NCBI GenBank assembly: GCA_037043015.1
Contig: CM073328.1
Span: 13,055,495-13,119,494, forward strand
Origin: Bryum argenteum
Taxonomy: Eukaryota; Streptophyta; Bryopsida; Bryales; Bryaceae
DNA length: 64,000 bases
Reading direction: 5' to 3'
Shown: positions 43,950 through 56,045 of the stretch, piece after piece
Layout: every line of letters begins with the position of its first letter
How positions within the stretch are numbered: the first letter of the stretch is position 1
Program-made: the position numbers and the translations under genes
The notes under the pieces: generated by a model
Seen by the model: only the letters and a program-made list of their open reading frames with translations
What the model was told of the DNA's origin: nothing
Database searches by the model: none

Positions 43950-44870
43950 ATCTGCCGAAATTGTATGAATTGTTAGAGACAGTGCTTCTGAAATAAATGA
44001 GGTAAAGATTTCACCGTATTAGCAGTAATTAATATGCCGTGAACCTCATGGGTGAAACCATAGCAGAATCTCCACTACAGTAGTCAACGAGAATGGTGAA
44101 GATATATAGATACTGTATCCTTTCCGCAGCAAAAACTGAATCAGATGAAGGATTAAAGGTTGCAGAATTTAACCACAGATTGTATAAATACTTAGTTACA
44201 GTAAGCAAAAAAATTAATCAGATAAGGGTAAAAGATTTCACCTTTTTAGCTACAATTGATTTGTAGTGCCCCTCAAGACAATGAGATAGGTGAAATTATA
44301 GCTAAATCTCCACGCGTCAACGTGGATGGTGAAGGTATATTGATACAGTGGTGAAGGTATATTGATACAGTATCCTTCCTGCAGCTAAACCATGAATTAA
44401 AGTTCCATCTCGTCGTGTGTTCACCGTACGTAGTAGCAAATTTAAGCGAAATGAAAGATCAATGAAGTGAATTTAATGAAGTGAAGACAATGAAGTGGGT
44501 TAAACCATAGCCGAATTTCATGAAGCTACTAGGGTACAGAACCCTTCTGTGCTGCAGAAAATGAGGAAATCAAGGTTTGGAGTTCCCCAAATTCGTTTGT
44601 TCACCGAATTAACAAAATAATCTGTACTGAAGCTCAAGGCATAACCATAGCGGAATCTCCACGCGTCAACGAATGGTGAATCCACATCTATAAGGTATCC
44701 TTTCTGCAGTAAAACTGCATCAGATAAGGGTTAAAGTTCCACCTCTTCGTCTGTTCACAGTAATAGCATAACTTGATTCGCAGTGAAGCTTAAGACAATG
44801 AAGTGGGTGAAACCATAGCAGAATCTCAACGCGTCAACGAGGAAGGTGAAGCTAAACGGGGAAGGTGAAA
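43950..44870 (+). repeat. Degenerate tandem repeat (~150-230 bp units)
   Basis: The block CCATAGCNGAATCTCCACGCG-TCAACGA...GGTGAAG...GTATCCTTTCTGCAG...TTCCACCTCTTCGTCTGTTCAC recurs at about 44,061, 44,295, 44,505, 44,645 and 44,810. A small internal duplication (GGTGAAGGTATATTGATACAGT twice) lies near 44,330. It lies downstream of the unknown gene at 45.4-46.4 kb and may form part of its 3' flank. No coding potential. Confidence 0.65.
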
Positions 44871-45392
44871 CTGTAGCGAAATATTTATAGTTACCTCTTT
44901 CGGAAAGCTCGCAAGGTCAACCCTTTAGAGAGGTGAACCGCATTGGCTGGAAACTGTCTGAGAAACACATCGTCCGCGACGATGTAATGAGTTGCAGGAA
45001 CTCGAAAGATCATGTCAGTGATATACGTTATATATCCTTACGAGATTTTTGATACCATCTACGCAAAGACAATGAATCTTGGAAGCTTGAATTTGGATAA
45101 TTTAGAATTGATATTTCATTTACCTCTTCGACGTTACGTCGCGCTGAAGTCCTTTCCTACCGAGTTCCTGTTCAAGCAAAAGATTATTCCTCATCATTTA
45201 TCATAAATTTTATGTCTCCTTTTAATGAGAATAACGAATGATTGAAAATAATCCAGTTTCTGATATCAAATGGCAGAGGATCATAATATTATACAGGCAC
45301 AGTGTACAGTACTGCTGAAGCTTACTCCTTCAACGAGCGATTTCAAATTCTAATCTTCTAACAAAGAATATCTATCTATCTATCTAAGAAAA
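44871..45392. other. spacer / 3' flank of the 45.4-46.4 kb gene
   Basis: No gene recognised. Includes a (CTAT)n-like stretch at about 45,370-45,386 next to the stop codon of the minus-strand gene. Confidence 0.4.
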
Positions 45393-46367
45393 TCATCGAA
45401 GTTTGGATACTTCGATTCTAGAGAGATCCAATTTTCCGAACCGGCGAGAAGGTCCTGGACTCGTCAAACGCCCACCATCAATGATAGATGCTCCTGCTTT
45501 CAGAATGAAGCGTCCTGAAGTCGGCTTCGACGCTGAACCCTGTCTTGCCTTTGGAGAATCCACATAAGCTTCATGCCAAGCAGACTCATGTGGGCCATCG
45601 AGCTTCGAAGTCCGTCGCCCTCGAAGTATTGGCGAATCAGCACAAACTTGGTGGGTTTGATGCCAAGTAGACTCATGAGGACCATTGAGACTCGCAGGAT
45701 GTTCATCTTCTGAGCTCCCGAGTTCCTCACTGGCAGAAGTAGTATTGCCCTCCTCATCCAAAATGGACATAAGAATATTGGCCATGATCTGTGTGTTCGA
45801 AAGCTGGCCATTGGGGAGTAAGGAACTTCGCGGGGTACCTGATGATCTGTTGCTGTCAAACGACTGACCGGACGAGTTCGAGTTCCGTGAGGAGCTCGAG
45901 ATGGAGGCAGAAGTGTTCGTGTCGCTGACGTCACTGTGCTCTTCCGAGTCGTAGTTGTACCGCTTCCTGACATCTTCAACCAACGGAGTGGGGAATTGGG
46001 TGCTGTGAGTAATTAGGTCTTGAAAATGGAACGTTTGCATTGAAGGTTTGAGTTCAGGCTCCATGGCAAGGAAATGCGTTGTTGTAGCCGAACTCGGTTG
46101 CTTCCTCAGCTTGAAAAACTTCAAGATTTTGCCACCGAAGGTCTGTGGTGATGACTTCAGCAGCTCCGGTGACGGCTCAAAGTTGTGAAACGGCAAGTTG
46201 GCTGCATTAGACATCTTCGTACCCGGAGGTGGACGTAGAGGAGCGACAGCGTATCCCTGTCTGGCTAACGCAGTTGCACTAATTTCTGATCGTGGCCGAC
46301 GGGGCTGTGTTTCTTCCTTGTTAACAACAGGGACAGCCTTTGAATAGTCATACCTCGACAAACCCAT
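45393..46367 (-). CDS. Unknown disordered Ser-rich protein, intronless
   Basis: Uninterrupted 324-codon frame starting MGLSRYDYSKAVPVVNKEE. No enzymatic domain is recognised. Visible features are a basic segment FGGKILKFFKLRKQPSS around residues 80-95; a Ser/Asn/Thr-rich low-complexity stretch SISSSSRNSNSSGQSFDSN around 155-175; a helical QIMANILMSILDEEG around 195-210; and two related blocks, GPHESTWHQTHQVCADSPILRGR and GPHESAWHEAYVDSPKARQG, an internal duplication. The C-terminus is RFGKLDLSRIEVSKLR. The continuous frame with clean ends and non-random composition argues for a real gene. It may be a plant-specific regulatory or scaffold protein, but I do not assign a function. Confidence 0.7.
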   Translation of the reverse strand: MGLSRYDYSKAVPVVNKEETQPRRPRSEISATALARQGYAVAPLRPPPGTKMSNAANLPFHNFEPSPELLKSSPQTFGGKILKFFKLRKQPSSATTTHFLAMEPELKPSMQTFHFQDLITHSTQFPTPLVEDVRKRYNYDSEEHSDVSDTNTSASISSSSRNSNSSGQSFDSNRSSGTPRSSLLPNGQLSNTQIMANILMSILDEEGNTTSASEELGSSEDEHPASLNGPHESTWHQTHQVCADSPILRGRRTSKLDGPHESAWHEAYVDSPKARQGSASKPTSGRFILKAGASIIDGGRLTSPGPSRRFGKLDLSRIEVSKLR

Positions 46368-48289
46368 CGTATCTACCTCTCTCGTAAGTCTAAGTGTACG
46401 CTATTAAACTACTCCTGCTTCTCAATTCCGCGAAAGATACAGCCTTCTCGATACCAGAGTGTCTCCAATCCACATTGCTTCCCAGAACCGCCACTTGAAA
46501 ACAGAGAGAAACGGCCACTAAGCAAGAAAAATTGCAACGCCGGGAATTCGAGCCAATAGAATGCTGATACTAACACTTTCAGAACACAAAGCTTGCCACA
46601 TGAACGACTAGTGAAGACACGCTTGAGGGCTGAGCATAACGTTAGAGTCTTTGTGGGAATGGAAGATGGAAGTGAGGAGAGGGACATATAACGAGCATGA
46701 GATGAAATGAAGGACAGGGGGAACACAGTCTAATTGTAGAATGTCAGAAAGTCAGAGGAGGAATTAATGGTGGGAAGAAGAAGTGAACAGTGGTAACATA
46801 GAAGACGTCAAAATTTAAAGGGCGCACGTCCGCTTGGTGCAGGCCTACTTGGTGGACCCCCCCCCCGAGCTCCCCGCCCCGCTTTTCTCCTTGAGAATGT
46901 CCGTTCTTCAGTATCTGTCACTGCCGCCCAATGACCCGGCTTGTGGACAAGGCGTCGAAGCGGTGGGCCCTCTTCGCATCCCCTCCTCGCACAAACTGAC
47001 GGACTGACGGACGGCTAAATTAAACCCTGATCATCATAAGCCTTGCACGAAGTTGGACACGAACTCTTTGTCGATTGCAGCATCTATCACTTCTCTCGAG
47101 ACGAAATGCTGTTATGAAATCCATGGTCCTCATTCCATGCATCTCCGAGGATTCCTCACACATGTCAGTTGCATTCCAATTTTTTTTGAAAAGCAAACGG
47201 ACATGTAACTGTACGTGCAATGGTGACGAACTGCCTCCAACGCTGCACGAGAAAGACCAAGTCTAGTTTATTTAAAACTGACATGTCCTACGAATCACGA
47301 CATCATGTGTCTCCCGCGTCAGAGCATTTCATTGTCGCAGAGTCGAATGAGACAAGATGAGGTAGTTTGTGTCTCTTCGGTAAATTCTTTCTTCACCTCC
47401 ACCTCGAGAAACACATTTCTGCGATGCAATATCCTGAACAGATCTTGCAATACGGAAGCAACGGTTCATGGCCGACCTTGTCAGCACTCACTTCTTTTAC
47501 ACATCTTCCCGGTTACCTGCATATCATCCCTCGTGAGAAATTAAGATTTTACAAACGATCATGCGTCAACTTGAAAGTGGTTAAGAGTGGCATCACCCAA
47601 ATCGAAAGTAAAACATTGCATTTTAATCCGTCCACAGTAGATCAGTGCAATGAATCAAACCATTTGAGAGCCTTCTAAGTGTAATTTGCAGCTAAAATAC
47701 TTGGACGGAAATGGTAATCACAAGATTCATCTACTTATTTTTGCAGTCCATTTTGCAGTCCATCTGGATTCTGGAAAGAATTATAACTCGGTTAGAAAAT
47801 CGATTAATTCTTATCGAATTTCCAATTTATCGGTGCAGTCATACGCATTTCTTTTATGATCAAAGATTTCTGATTTCTTGTACCTTAGGATGACATAGAC
47901 TGTTTCTGTTGACGCCATTGCAGCCTTATCAAATGTTCTAGCATGACATTAAAATCGATCCTCACCCTCCGTTGATCTGCGCATGTTCATTCCGCGGTCA
48001 GTATATGGTGCAGCAAAAGAGAATGTGCATACATCTAAATTGAGCACTCCGCAACTTTCTACAACAGTGTTTGTTGACTTGAATGCCGACTGCCAAGTCC
48101 TCGTGAACATAACCATTAAAGACGAGCTTCTCCGTATAAAAAGAACATCTGAGAATACAATGTTCAAAGCGGAGATACGTACTTTGAATTTCTACGAGGG
48201 CATAGCTGCCCGTTGAATTCCGCCTACCTTGCAACCTTCCGAGTCATCGCCTTACATCATTGCATGCATCCTGGTGCTCACTCCAACTA
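46368..48289. other. promoter side of the unknown gene and spacer
   Basis: 5' flank of the minus-strand gene. A run of about 13 C begins at 46,858 in a locally GC-rich stretch. Open frames of 60-105 codons here have no protein-like features and I judge them accidental. Confidence 0.4.
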
Positions 48290-49050
48290 CCAAGTAGCCA
48301 TCGAACAGATATCTTGCAAACCTAGAGCAGTAAAAAGATAATCTAGATTGAAAATTTTAGTGACAAATAGCTGCCTCATCTCTTTGCCACTGATAATATC
48401 TTAGTCATTGCGCATCGATCTGCCTGAATTCCTGAGATTCAATTCATTCTTTCAAGTAGTCATCGAACACCTCTCAGACTTGTAAATCATTAATTCCAAA
48501 AGCAAGGACATATAAAGATGTCGACTCATTAGAACATATAAAAATGTCGATTCATCAGAGTACACCGTATTAAATTCGTCGGAATATATCGTAATATCGA
48601 CTCATCAGAATACTTGATCGGTGACATCTGCCGTCACCAGATCTCATTCGTTTGTTCCTTCTACAGTAAATGCACCCTACGATTCACTCTAAGAAGCGAG
48701 GACCTCCAACACTGCGATCTTACAGGACCGAGATCTGAGGACACGAACAACGAAAAGGAAACCAAAGCCTTAGATCATGAAGACTATTGCACATTGATTC
48801 CTTCCGTTTTCTTTACTTGAACTCCTGCAATACGATCCATTCATCCGAAATCGTCATCGAACACTTACCCTTGTGAGCTAGCAAACCTGTGAATCATAGA
48901 TTTTACAGCAATGTCGATTCATCAGAATACTTAACCGGCCGTCTCGTTCTGGTCCTTGCATGTGCGATTCACTCTAAGATGCTACGACATGCAACACAGG
49001 ACTTATAATAGATCTGAGAACACGAAATTTTCATAACAGAAAGGAAATTG
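48290..49050 (+). repeat. Three degenerate direct repeats (~300-400 bp spacing)
   Basis: CATCGAACA...CTTGYAAA/TGTGAATCAT followed by ATGTCGATTCATCAGAATACTT and CGATTCACTCTAAG occurs at about 48,460-48,700 and again at 48,850-49,000. A fainter start is at 48,300. AGATCTGAGRACACGAA closes both main copies (48,731 and 49,012). Non-coding. Confidence 0.55.
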
Positions 49051-49705
49051 CAAGATTCGGCAAGCATGCATGCATTGGCATGCCGTTGAATCGGGGAAAC
49101 TTGCGACTAACTTACAGAGTGAATTCGGCACGATCACATCTGAGCGGATCGTAATGAAACAGAGTAAGATTCTCGAGCGTGTAACCCTAGAGCCTGTTTT
49201 CATAATTTGAATTCCGGTAATGGCGCCTAGAGGATCCGTTTGGCGCCAAGAATCTCTTACTTAAATATGGTTTTATTCATATTTAAATTTCTTGATTGTG
49301 GATTTTTGTAACACACAAAAAATAAAAGTTAAGTACACATATCTTTGTGCTCAATTACAAAATAGAAAGTTGAAAGTATAGGAATATTCTTGTACACCGG
49401 TAAAATTGATGTCAGGGTCACACTAGTTAGAGTAAAAATCATTGTAGATCAACATATGGTTGTAGTTTGAATTGCCTGCTTAAGTGACGGTTATTAATTT
49501 TGGGCCACACGGAAAGGGATGGAAATCCAACTAGTTATTCTACTTCTGTGTGATTTTCGCATGAGACAACAAATCAAATGCTATGTAGGGAAGCTTTGAG
49601 TTGTGCTAAAAACTTTTGAAATCATTATTAATCTTATGTGTGCAGATATGATATAGAAAATGTCATTGATTGTAAAAAATTTGAACAAATTTAGGCATCC
49701 CAAAG

Positions 49706-49771
49706 ATAACCCTATGCCATTTTGTCAACTAAGTGTGCATAACCCTATGCCATTTTGTCAACTAAGTGTGC
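49706..49771 (+). repeat. Perfect 33-bp tandem duplication
   Basis: ATAACCCTATGCC...AAGTGTGC occurs twice in direct succession without a mismatch. Its perfection suggests a recent slippage or duplication event. Confidence 0.9.
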
Positions 49772-50204
49772 ATATGTAAATGTGCTTTCAAAAATTTCTT
49801 GTCGAACATAAATCACTTCACTTCAAGAGGATAAAAATTTGGCAATTGCAAGTTTTTTAATCAAATTTGAGAGGGTTAGCAATTGGTTACAATTCCTAAA
49901 ATTCTCTAAATTTATTTCAAGTTTGGCGCAAAGAGAGTGTTCGTTTGACGTATCCTTGGGCGTATGCTGAAAGGTCTTAACATCAATGGTGACACTACTA
50001 ACCTTGTAATAAATGGACATGTTACTCTTGTTCCTACTTGGTCACCAATTATCTAAGAGATACCAAAATGTTACATAAAGCGAAGGCCATAACATGTCGT
50101 TAAGCTTGAGTTTTGAGCAATTCCCAAGCTATTATATTGATTGCGATCAATTCTAACCATTCCCGAGAAGTGTAATGGTGCAATGCAATGTACTATCAGT
50201 CAAT

Positions 50205-50345
50205 TAGTTCATGATATATTATTATAGCTCCACATAGGGGCTATAACATGTTGATGGTGAACGCCTTTGTTAACCCATAATGCCAAGAAGAGCCATATCA
50301 TGATTGATTTGACTTTGGTCAAGCTCTCACATACTAAATAATAGA
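50205..50345 (+). pseudogene. Possible Copia-type RNase H fragment
   Basis: The stretch reads AFVNP, then NAKKSHIMIDLTLVKL in a shifted frame. It resembles the NP..HxRxKHIxIxxxFVRE motif near the end of Copia polyproteins. Stops and shifts are frequent, and flanking domains or LTRs were not found. This is a weak resemblance only. Confidence 0.25.
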
Positions 50346-51419
50346 TCACATGAAGTTGAAACTTTTTCAGATCGTAGGGTTTTTCCTTATCTTTCCAAAA
50401 GTCATATCAAGCTTCAAAATTCCTCATACTTTGAAGGTATTCACAGTCAAAGGTTTTACCAAAAGATTGAAATTTTGTTGTTTTTTGTCCATGTAGACGA
50501 GATACCAAGGCATGATCTCACCACCCACATTCCCTATCCAAAACAATTTCACATGCCTTTTTTGATTGTCCTTATGATCAAATTATGAGCAATACCACAC
50601 TCCCTGATCCATTTGTTGATCAAATTAGAGGTTTGTCTGACTAATGTTCAGAAAATCCACTAATTAATTGACTTTAATATTTTTTGTGACTGATAGTACG
50701 CCACTCAGTCAGATATTTCCGTCTTGCTACTGGAGAATATCAACACTAGTAATTATGCCCTTGTAGACATACCAACAGCTCAAAAGATACAAAAGAACTG
50801 ATTCTTACGATGAAAACAAAGGAGTAAATTATGTTCAATTACAGAATCTTCCACATCTGCATGTATACTGACCATTGGTGACCATTTCCAGCATCTTTAC
50901 AAAGAATCTTCCACATGTGTATGTGTATTGAACATGAGTGACCACATCTATATGTGGGTTTCCATTTCTACCATACTTGATACATGAGCACAAGGATGGA
51001 AATTTGATATACACGCAACGTGTTGTACTCTAGAATGTGCTTGTCTCAAGAGTAAATCCTGTCCAGACCACGGTAAAGGTGGTTGCCATTCATGGAGAAA
51101 TGGAATGCAAAATCACTGAACTCTACCGCTGTCAGAACGTAGGGTCATGCATATTAGATCACAGAAATTGCTGTTTTCGCATTGATTACAACAGGATGGC
51201 AATGTTTGAACAGTCATTGCGATCCTGCTGTAAATATAATGTGCAAATTCAAACTCACGATCAAGTCACAGATATTAAGACTACCGAATCATGAGAGGAT
51301 GCACATAAGGGAATGGCTCAAAAGGAGTTGCGAGAGGGGAGTGAGTGGATTGAAAATACATGGGGGTGGAAGAAGAATGTAGACAACAATGGTGGTGGTG
51401 TCCCTTACCATACCAACAG

Positions 51420-54400
51420 TTAAAAGGGCGCAGCAGCAGCAGCAGCACTGGTGGAAGGAGGCTGTCTCACAGCAGCAGCCTCGGGAGCCATAAGGAGGTT
51501 CACTGCTGGTGGTGGAAGGGACGAGGATTGCTGGTGGTCTAAAACAACACGCCGACTGAAGGCGGCCGGCTGACGGGCTCCGATGAATCTATGTACAGGA
51601 GCTCCAATCGAGGACGACGACAATAAGGTGGGATGATGATGATGAGCGTCGAACGGTGACGAGCCCCCCGCACTTTGTGCTGGGTGCCACCGATCATATA
51701 CAAGACGCCCCCCTCGCCCTATTCTACCCGTGAACCGGTACGGCGACAGCTTCGTTGCCTCTGAGTCTAAAAAACCTATCCCTGCTGCTGCTAGTTTCCC
51801 TGCGTCTAATGGTTTATTGAACAAAAACACTGGCTCCAGCGGATCCAAGCTCTTCATCTGTGCACACGACCACCCCAACTTCTTCATCAGTGATCCTCAG
51901 TAATGCCATAGTTGATGTTTAAGACCACCGACAATCACATTAGTATCTCTTACAACATCAACATCACCTCCACTTTGATAAAAGACTTTCCACTCCCATC
52001 TATTATGTTGAATTGAACAAGAGATTAAACGTCTACATCAGGAGATGAGTATAGTGATACTACAAAACTGACTGAGATGGAGTTTAGGAAAAGATGTCTG
52101 TTTGAAACAGTGTTTTGGACCCATTAGACTGTACCAGAATTGTAAACGAAAAACACGCAACCTTAACAACGCAAACCATACTTTAGGTTCTGAGACCACA
52201 GACAGTTTTAGACTGAGTAGTATCTGTAACAACATCAAAATCACCTCTACTGTGATCAAAACGTTGGCACTCTGTTGCGTAGCAGTGTTGAATTGAGCAT
52301 GAAGTTAAAAAAAAACAACATAGTGACTACTAAATAGACTTCGACTAGGATGGAGTTTATAAGTTCTGCAATAAGGTAACTGTTGGATATGGGGTTATGA
52401 GGAATTGATGGGATGAATGATACCTTGTCCTTCGAAGGATTCCTAGCTTGAGGGAACCGTGGCCTTCGTCTTGGCCTACGAATATCCTGGTGATCATTTA
52501 CAGGCGCACTACCATCGAAAGCAGAATGAGAGAGGTCCATCGACATCGACCTCCCAAAACTGTAGCTCCCGTTCATGTGGTCCCCTCTCGGTACGTACCG
52601 ATGTCCATCCTCTGCCCGGCCAAACTTGCTTGGCATCAATCCCCCTCCATCATCTTCCATTCGTAACGTATCATACTGTGCATACTGCTGCAGTCATATG
52701 AAATCAAGCTTAAGAGTAGAATACTAGCACGCGAAAAACAGCAGAAGCTGCAACATTAGAACGGCAAAAGAACCAAAGGAGGTCCCGAATAGAAGGTGGA
52801 ATGACAAAAGCTCACCTGGCTGGCCTTCAGTCTTAACTGCACTCGTTGGGCGTTAGATTCTACCTCCACAATCTCCCGCTTCTTCTCCTCCCTCTGAAAC
52901 ATTTTCACAAACGCCGTTGGAGGTGAGTCAAATACGTTTCCATAACGAACACTGTCACGTCAGCTAAAGCATCATTGACATTGTCCCAGTAATGACAGAA
53001 GTGTACCTTCTGAAGAGTCCGCACAAGTACCAAAGACCTCTCAATAACATAGCGAACCTGCGCCAGTTCAAGCCACAATGTCAGACTAAAACGGTGATCA
53101 AGTGGTTGGTTAACTTGAAAGAGTGAAATCAAGCGCAGAACATGAAAAGTTCCGTAGAATGTATCATCCACAGTAAGCTACCTGACGAAGCTTCTCGAAT
53201 GATTGCACGTCATTCTCGCGTCTTTGCATCTGCAGACAACCGAACCTCTTTATCAGAACGAAAAATCCTTGCAATGAATTGTAAGACTAAAGACCTGTTT
53301 CAACATTATGAGATACAGAATGAAAAGTGTCAGAATACTTACACGACGAGTGTGTGGTCGGTGAATTTTCTCCCTTGGTCTAAACACGTTGAACGGATTC
53401 GTATCATTCACAGGCGGTGGCGGCTGCAAAAATCCAAGCTTATCTTATTATGCCTGGAAAAGGATACACTAAAACGGTACAAATGATCACAGAAACAAGG
53501 GGAAGTGAAATGAAAGTTAGACTATGTACCTGTAATCGGCGAAGGATAGGCTTTTGCCATGACTCTCTCTGAATAACGTGACAGCAAACCACACCCACGA
53601 TTCAGAAACAAAGCAGGGATACTGACACAACCACGGAGATTCTTTTCAGTATAATACCAAGAACGATGCTAACTACAATTGGAAATAGAGGTGAGATCGA
53701 CAAACCTTAGATCTCCAGTAATCATATACAGCATTAAGTACAGCAGGTCTATTCATGACTTGTTTCAACATCTGCAGTTCCAAAGCAGCAGAAGATATAT
53801 ATTTAGTACTCCTGCTAGACCATCACATAACAATAACACTAATCAAGCATCTAGAAAGGTACCTCAATAGCAATTTCCTTGCCAAGAACAACTGGAATAG
53901 GCGAACCCAGCATAGACACTAAAGTCCCTTGCTTCTCTGCTGCCTTGTGATCCATTATTTCCAACTTGTACAACATCATCTCAAACCTGCGCAAGTAGGA
54001 TCAGTTAACCACTGGTACTATGCTCAAAATTGGGAATCAATCAAGCATAGTATTCACATTTCCACCTTACCAAGACACATTCTAGAGTAAGTTTGGATTA
54101 TGAGTGTTTACTTCTCTGCAGGCAGAACTTTTCGCTCACTGTTGAACTGTCCATGCCACTGCTCGTCATCGCTATCCAAGTCATATTCACAAAACTCAGC
54201 ACTCTCGCTTCTTGCTGCAAAATCAATACAAATGCACAATCACTTGTGAGCTGAAATGCTTCCAACAATCAGGAGGTATAAATCATAGCAGTACGAGGAA
54301 CTTCTAATTGAAGAACTTAAGAATTCGGTTCTACTTCGAATCTAGCGAATCAGCAAACAATAGGCATTCAAAAATCAGCTCTAGATATGAACTACAACTC

Positions 54401-55362
54401 ATGCAGTAGCATAATCTCTACCAACTAAACAATCTCCAGCATGATCAATTATAGCTGAAATGCTTCCAAAAATCAGCTGCATTGCTTCCAAAAATCAGCT
54501 GCATTGAAAGTGAAGTATGATCCATAGTAGTACGAGGAACTTCTAATTGAAGAGCTACAGAATTCGGCTCCACTTCAAAATCTAGCGAATAAGCTTACAA
54601 TAGTCAATCAAAAATCAGCTGTACATATAACCAAAACTCATGCAGTAGCATAATCTCTACCAACTAAACAACAGGCTCAAAAGTTCAAATTCTAGCGAAC
54701 AAGCTTACGATACTCATCACTGATTACAATCAGCTGCATTGAGTGGAAGCAAAAGTCATGCAGTAGCATAATCTCTACCGACTAAACAACAGGCTCAAAA
54801 GGTCAAATTCTATGAACAAATCTAGCGAACAAGCTTACGATACTCATCAGTAATGAATATAATGAGCTGCATTGAGTGGATGCAAAGTCACTAGAAATCA
54901 TGTAGTAGAATAATCTCTACAATGATCTGATTCAAAAATGGAGTTCAAATTCAATGGATAGATACTGAAACCCTAATTGAGGAGAGAAGGGGAGGAAATG
55001 TGAGACTTGCCTGGTCGTCCACGGATGTACGAAGGAGGTTGAACAAAAGAGCGAGTGTAGTCTCTTTCATAGCTGTCGACAACGAGATACTGCGGAGTGG
55101 GAATCTCCGAGCCAGCAGCTCCGGCTTTCTTCGTCGCAGGTGTGGTAATGGCCTGCAAAAACAAAAAGCGCATGATTGAGCATAAATCGAACAAAAGGCG
55201 AAACTAGATTGTTTTGCTTGCTTGCTTGCGTACCAAATTGTCGCATTCCGCAGCATCAGTGGAGCGAATGGAATCCTCGATGTCGAGGTCCTTGATGGAG
55301 CGCACAATCGGCAGCTTCTTGTGAATGTCCAGAGGCCGGGGCCTGAAGGACGGGCGACTCAT
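51420..55362 (-). CDS. EPL1: Enhancer of Polycomb-like protein (NuA4 subunit)
   Basis: Complete minus-strand gene with 12 exons: 55362-55234, 55152-55011, 54214-54112, 53986-53863, 53771-53706, 53568-53530, 53423-53343, 53229-53182, 53057-53007, 52893-52816, 52687-52424 and 51857-51420. Total 1563 nt, 520 residues, all junctions in frame. The start MSRPSFRPRPLDIHKKLP is the conserved plant EPL N-terminus; an in-frame upstream Met is ignored for that reason. EPcA-domain blocks follow: IPTPQYLVVDSYERDY, CEYDLDSDDEQWH, FEMMLYKLEIMDHK, VLNAVYDYWRSK, WQKPILRRLQ, PPPPVNDTNPFNVFRPRE, HRPHTRRMQRRENDVQSFE and LVRTLQKREEKKREI. The C-terminal third is low-complexity (His, Ser, poly-Ala). EPL1 nucleates the Piccolo/NuA4 histone H4/H2A acetyltransferase core with Esa1/HAM and Yaf9/ING-type partners. 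The intron after exon 2 uses a GC donor (CAG|GCAAGT). Confidence 0.95.
51945..52320. repeat. direct duplication in last EPL1 intron
   Basis: GTATCT-TACAACATCAACATCACCTCYACT..TGAT, a spacer, GTTGAATTGARCA and GATGGAGTTTA occur at about 51,950-52,090 and again at 52,220-52,360. Lies within the intron between exons 11 and 12. Confidence 0.5.
54395..54930. repeat. Tandem repeats in EPL1 intron 2
   Basis: The anchor CATGCAGTAGCATAATCTCTACC(R)ACTAAACAA recurs at about 54,400, 54,640 and 54,756, with a diverged copy at 54,900. Between anchors are shared blocks CGAGGAACTTCTAATTGAAGA, AATCTAGCGAA.AAGCTTAC and AATCAGCTGCATTGA. It expands the intron that carries the non-canonical GC donor. Confidence 0.7.
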
Positions 55363-56045
55363 GGTTGCTGCTGTAGCGAGAGGGTAATCCACAGCATGGC
55401 AGAAGGAAGGGGCCAAACCCTAAACCAGTCGATGGCGAGGGAGTAGGGGCTTGCCGCCCATCGACGGAATCGGAAACGAGAGAGCTCGATGGCTACGGTG
55501 ATCGTGGAAGGCAATTGTTGGAGAATTGGGTGATCGAGGCGGGGCAAACATCGAGTTCCAGGCGGAGTTCGTCGTCGTCCTGACACAGCTCGTGCTTCCG
55601 CTGTCCCCTGTTCCACTGTCGAGGACTCCACTCACTTGCTTCCCCCCTCACTTAGCTCATTGTTTAACTTTCACTTAATCATGGTTAGCTTATGCTTTGA
55701 TCCTTCTTTTTCTCACTAGATTAGTGTCCAACTATGTGTTTTTGGATGGATTTAACTACAAGATGTGTTTCTAGAAGAGTATACTCTTTTGGATTTTGAT
55801 TTGGGGTTTGGATAACATTCAAGTGAATCAAATTGGCTTGGCTTGGGTTCTCATAAACACCCCACATCAACTTCAAAATGATACTGCACTTGTTATTCTA
55901 ATTAATGAGAAAATATGTGTTTATATAGTTTTGGATGCATCTCAACGAGGAGAATGTGAGAAACAGTTTTTGATTCCTAAATAATTTGAGCACTGATGAT
56001 TCACCAGATTCTTATGGGAACCCGGGGTCTTGCCAATAGGTATAA
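55363..56045. other. EPL1 upstream region
   Basis: Likely promoter and 5' leader of the EPL1-like gene up to about 55,640, then AT-rich spacer. No other gene recognised. Confidence 0.4.

Noticed and set aside
46409-46726. 105-codon minus-strand frame upstream of the unknown gene
   Set aside because: Hydrophobic/Ser-rich composition with no clear signal or domain. Lies where the 5' leader of the gene is expected.
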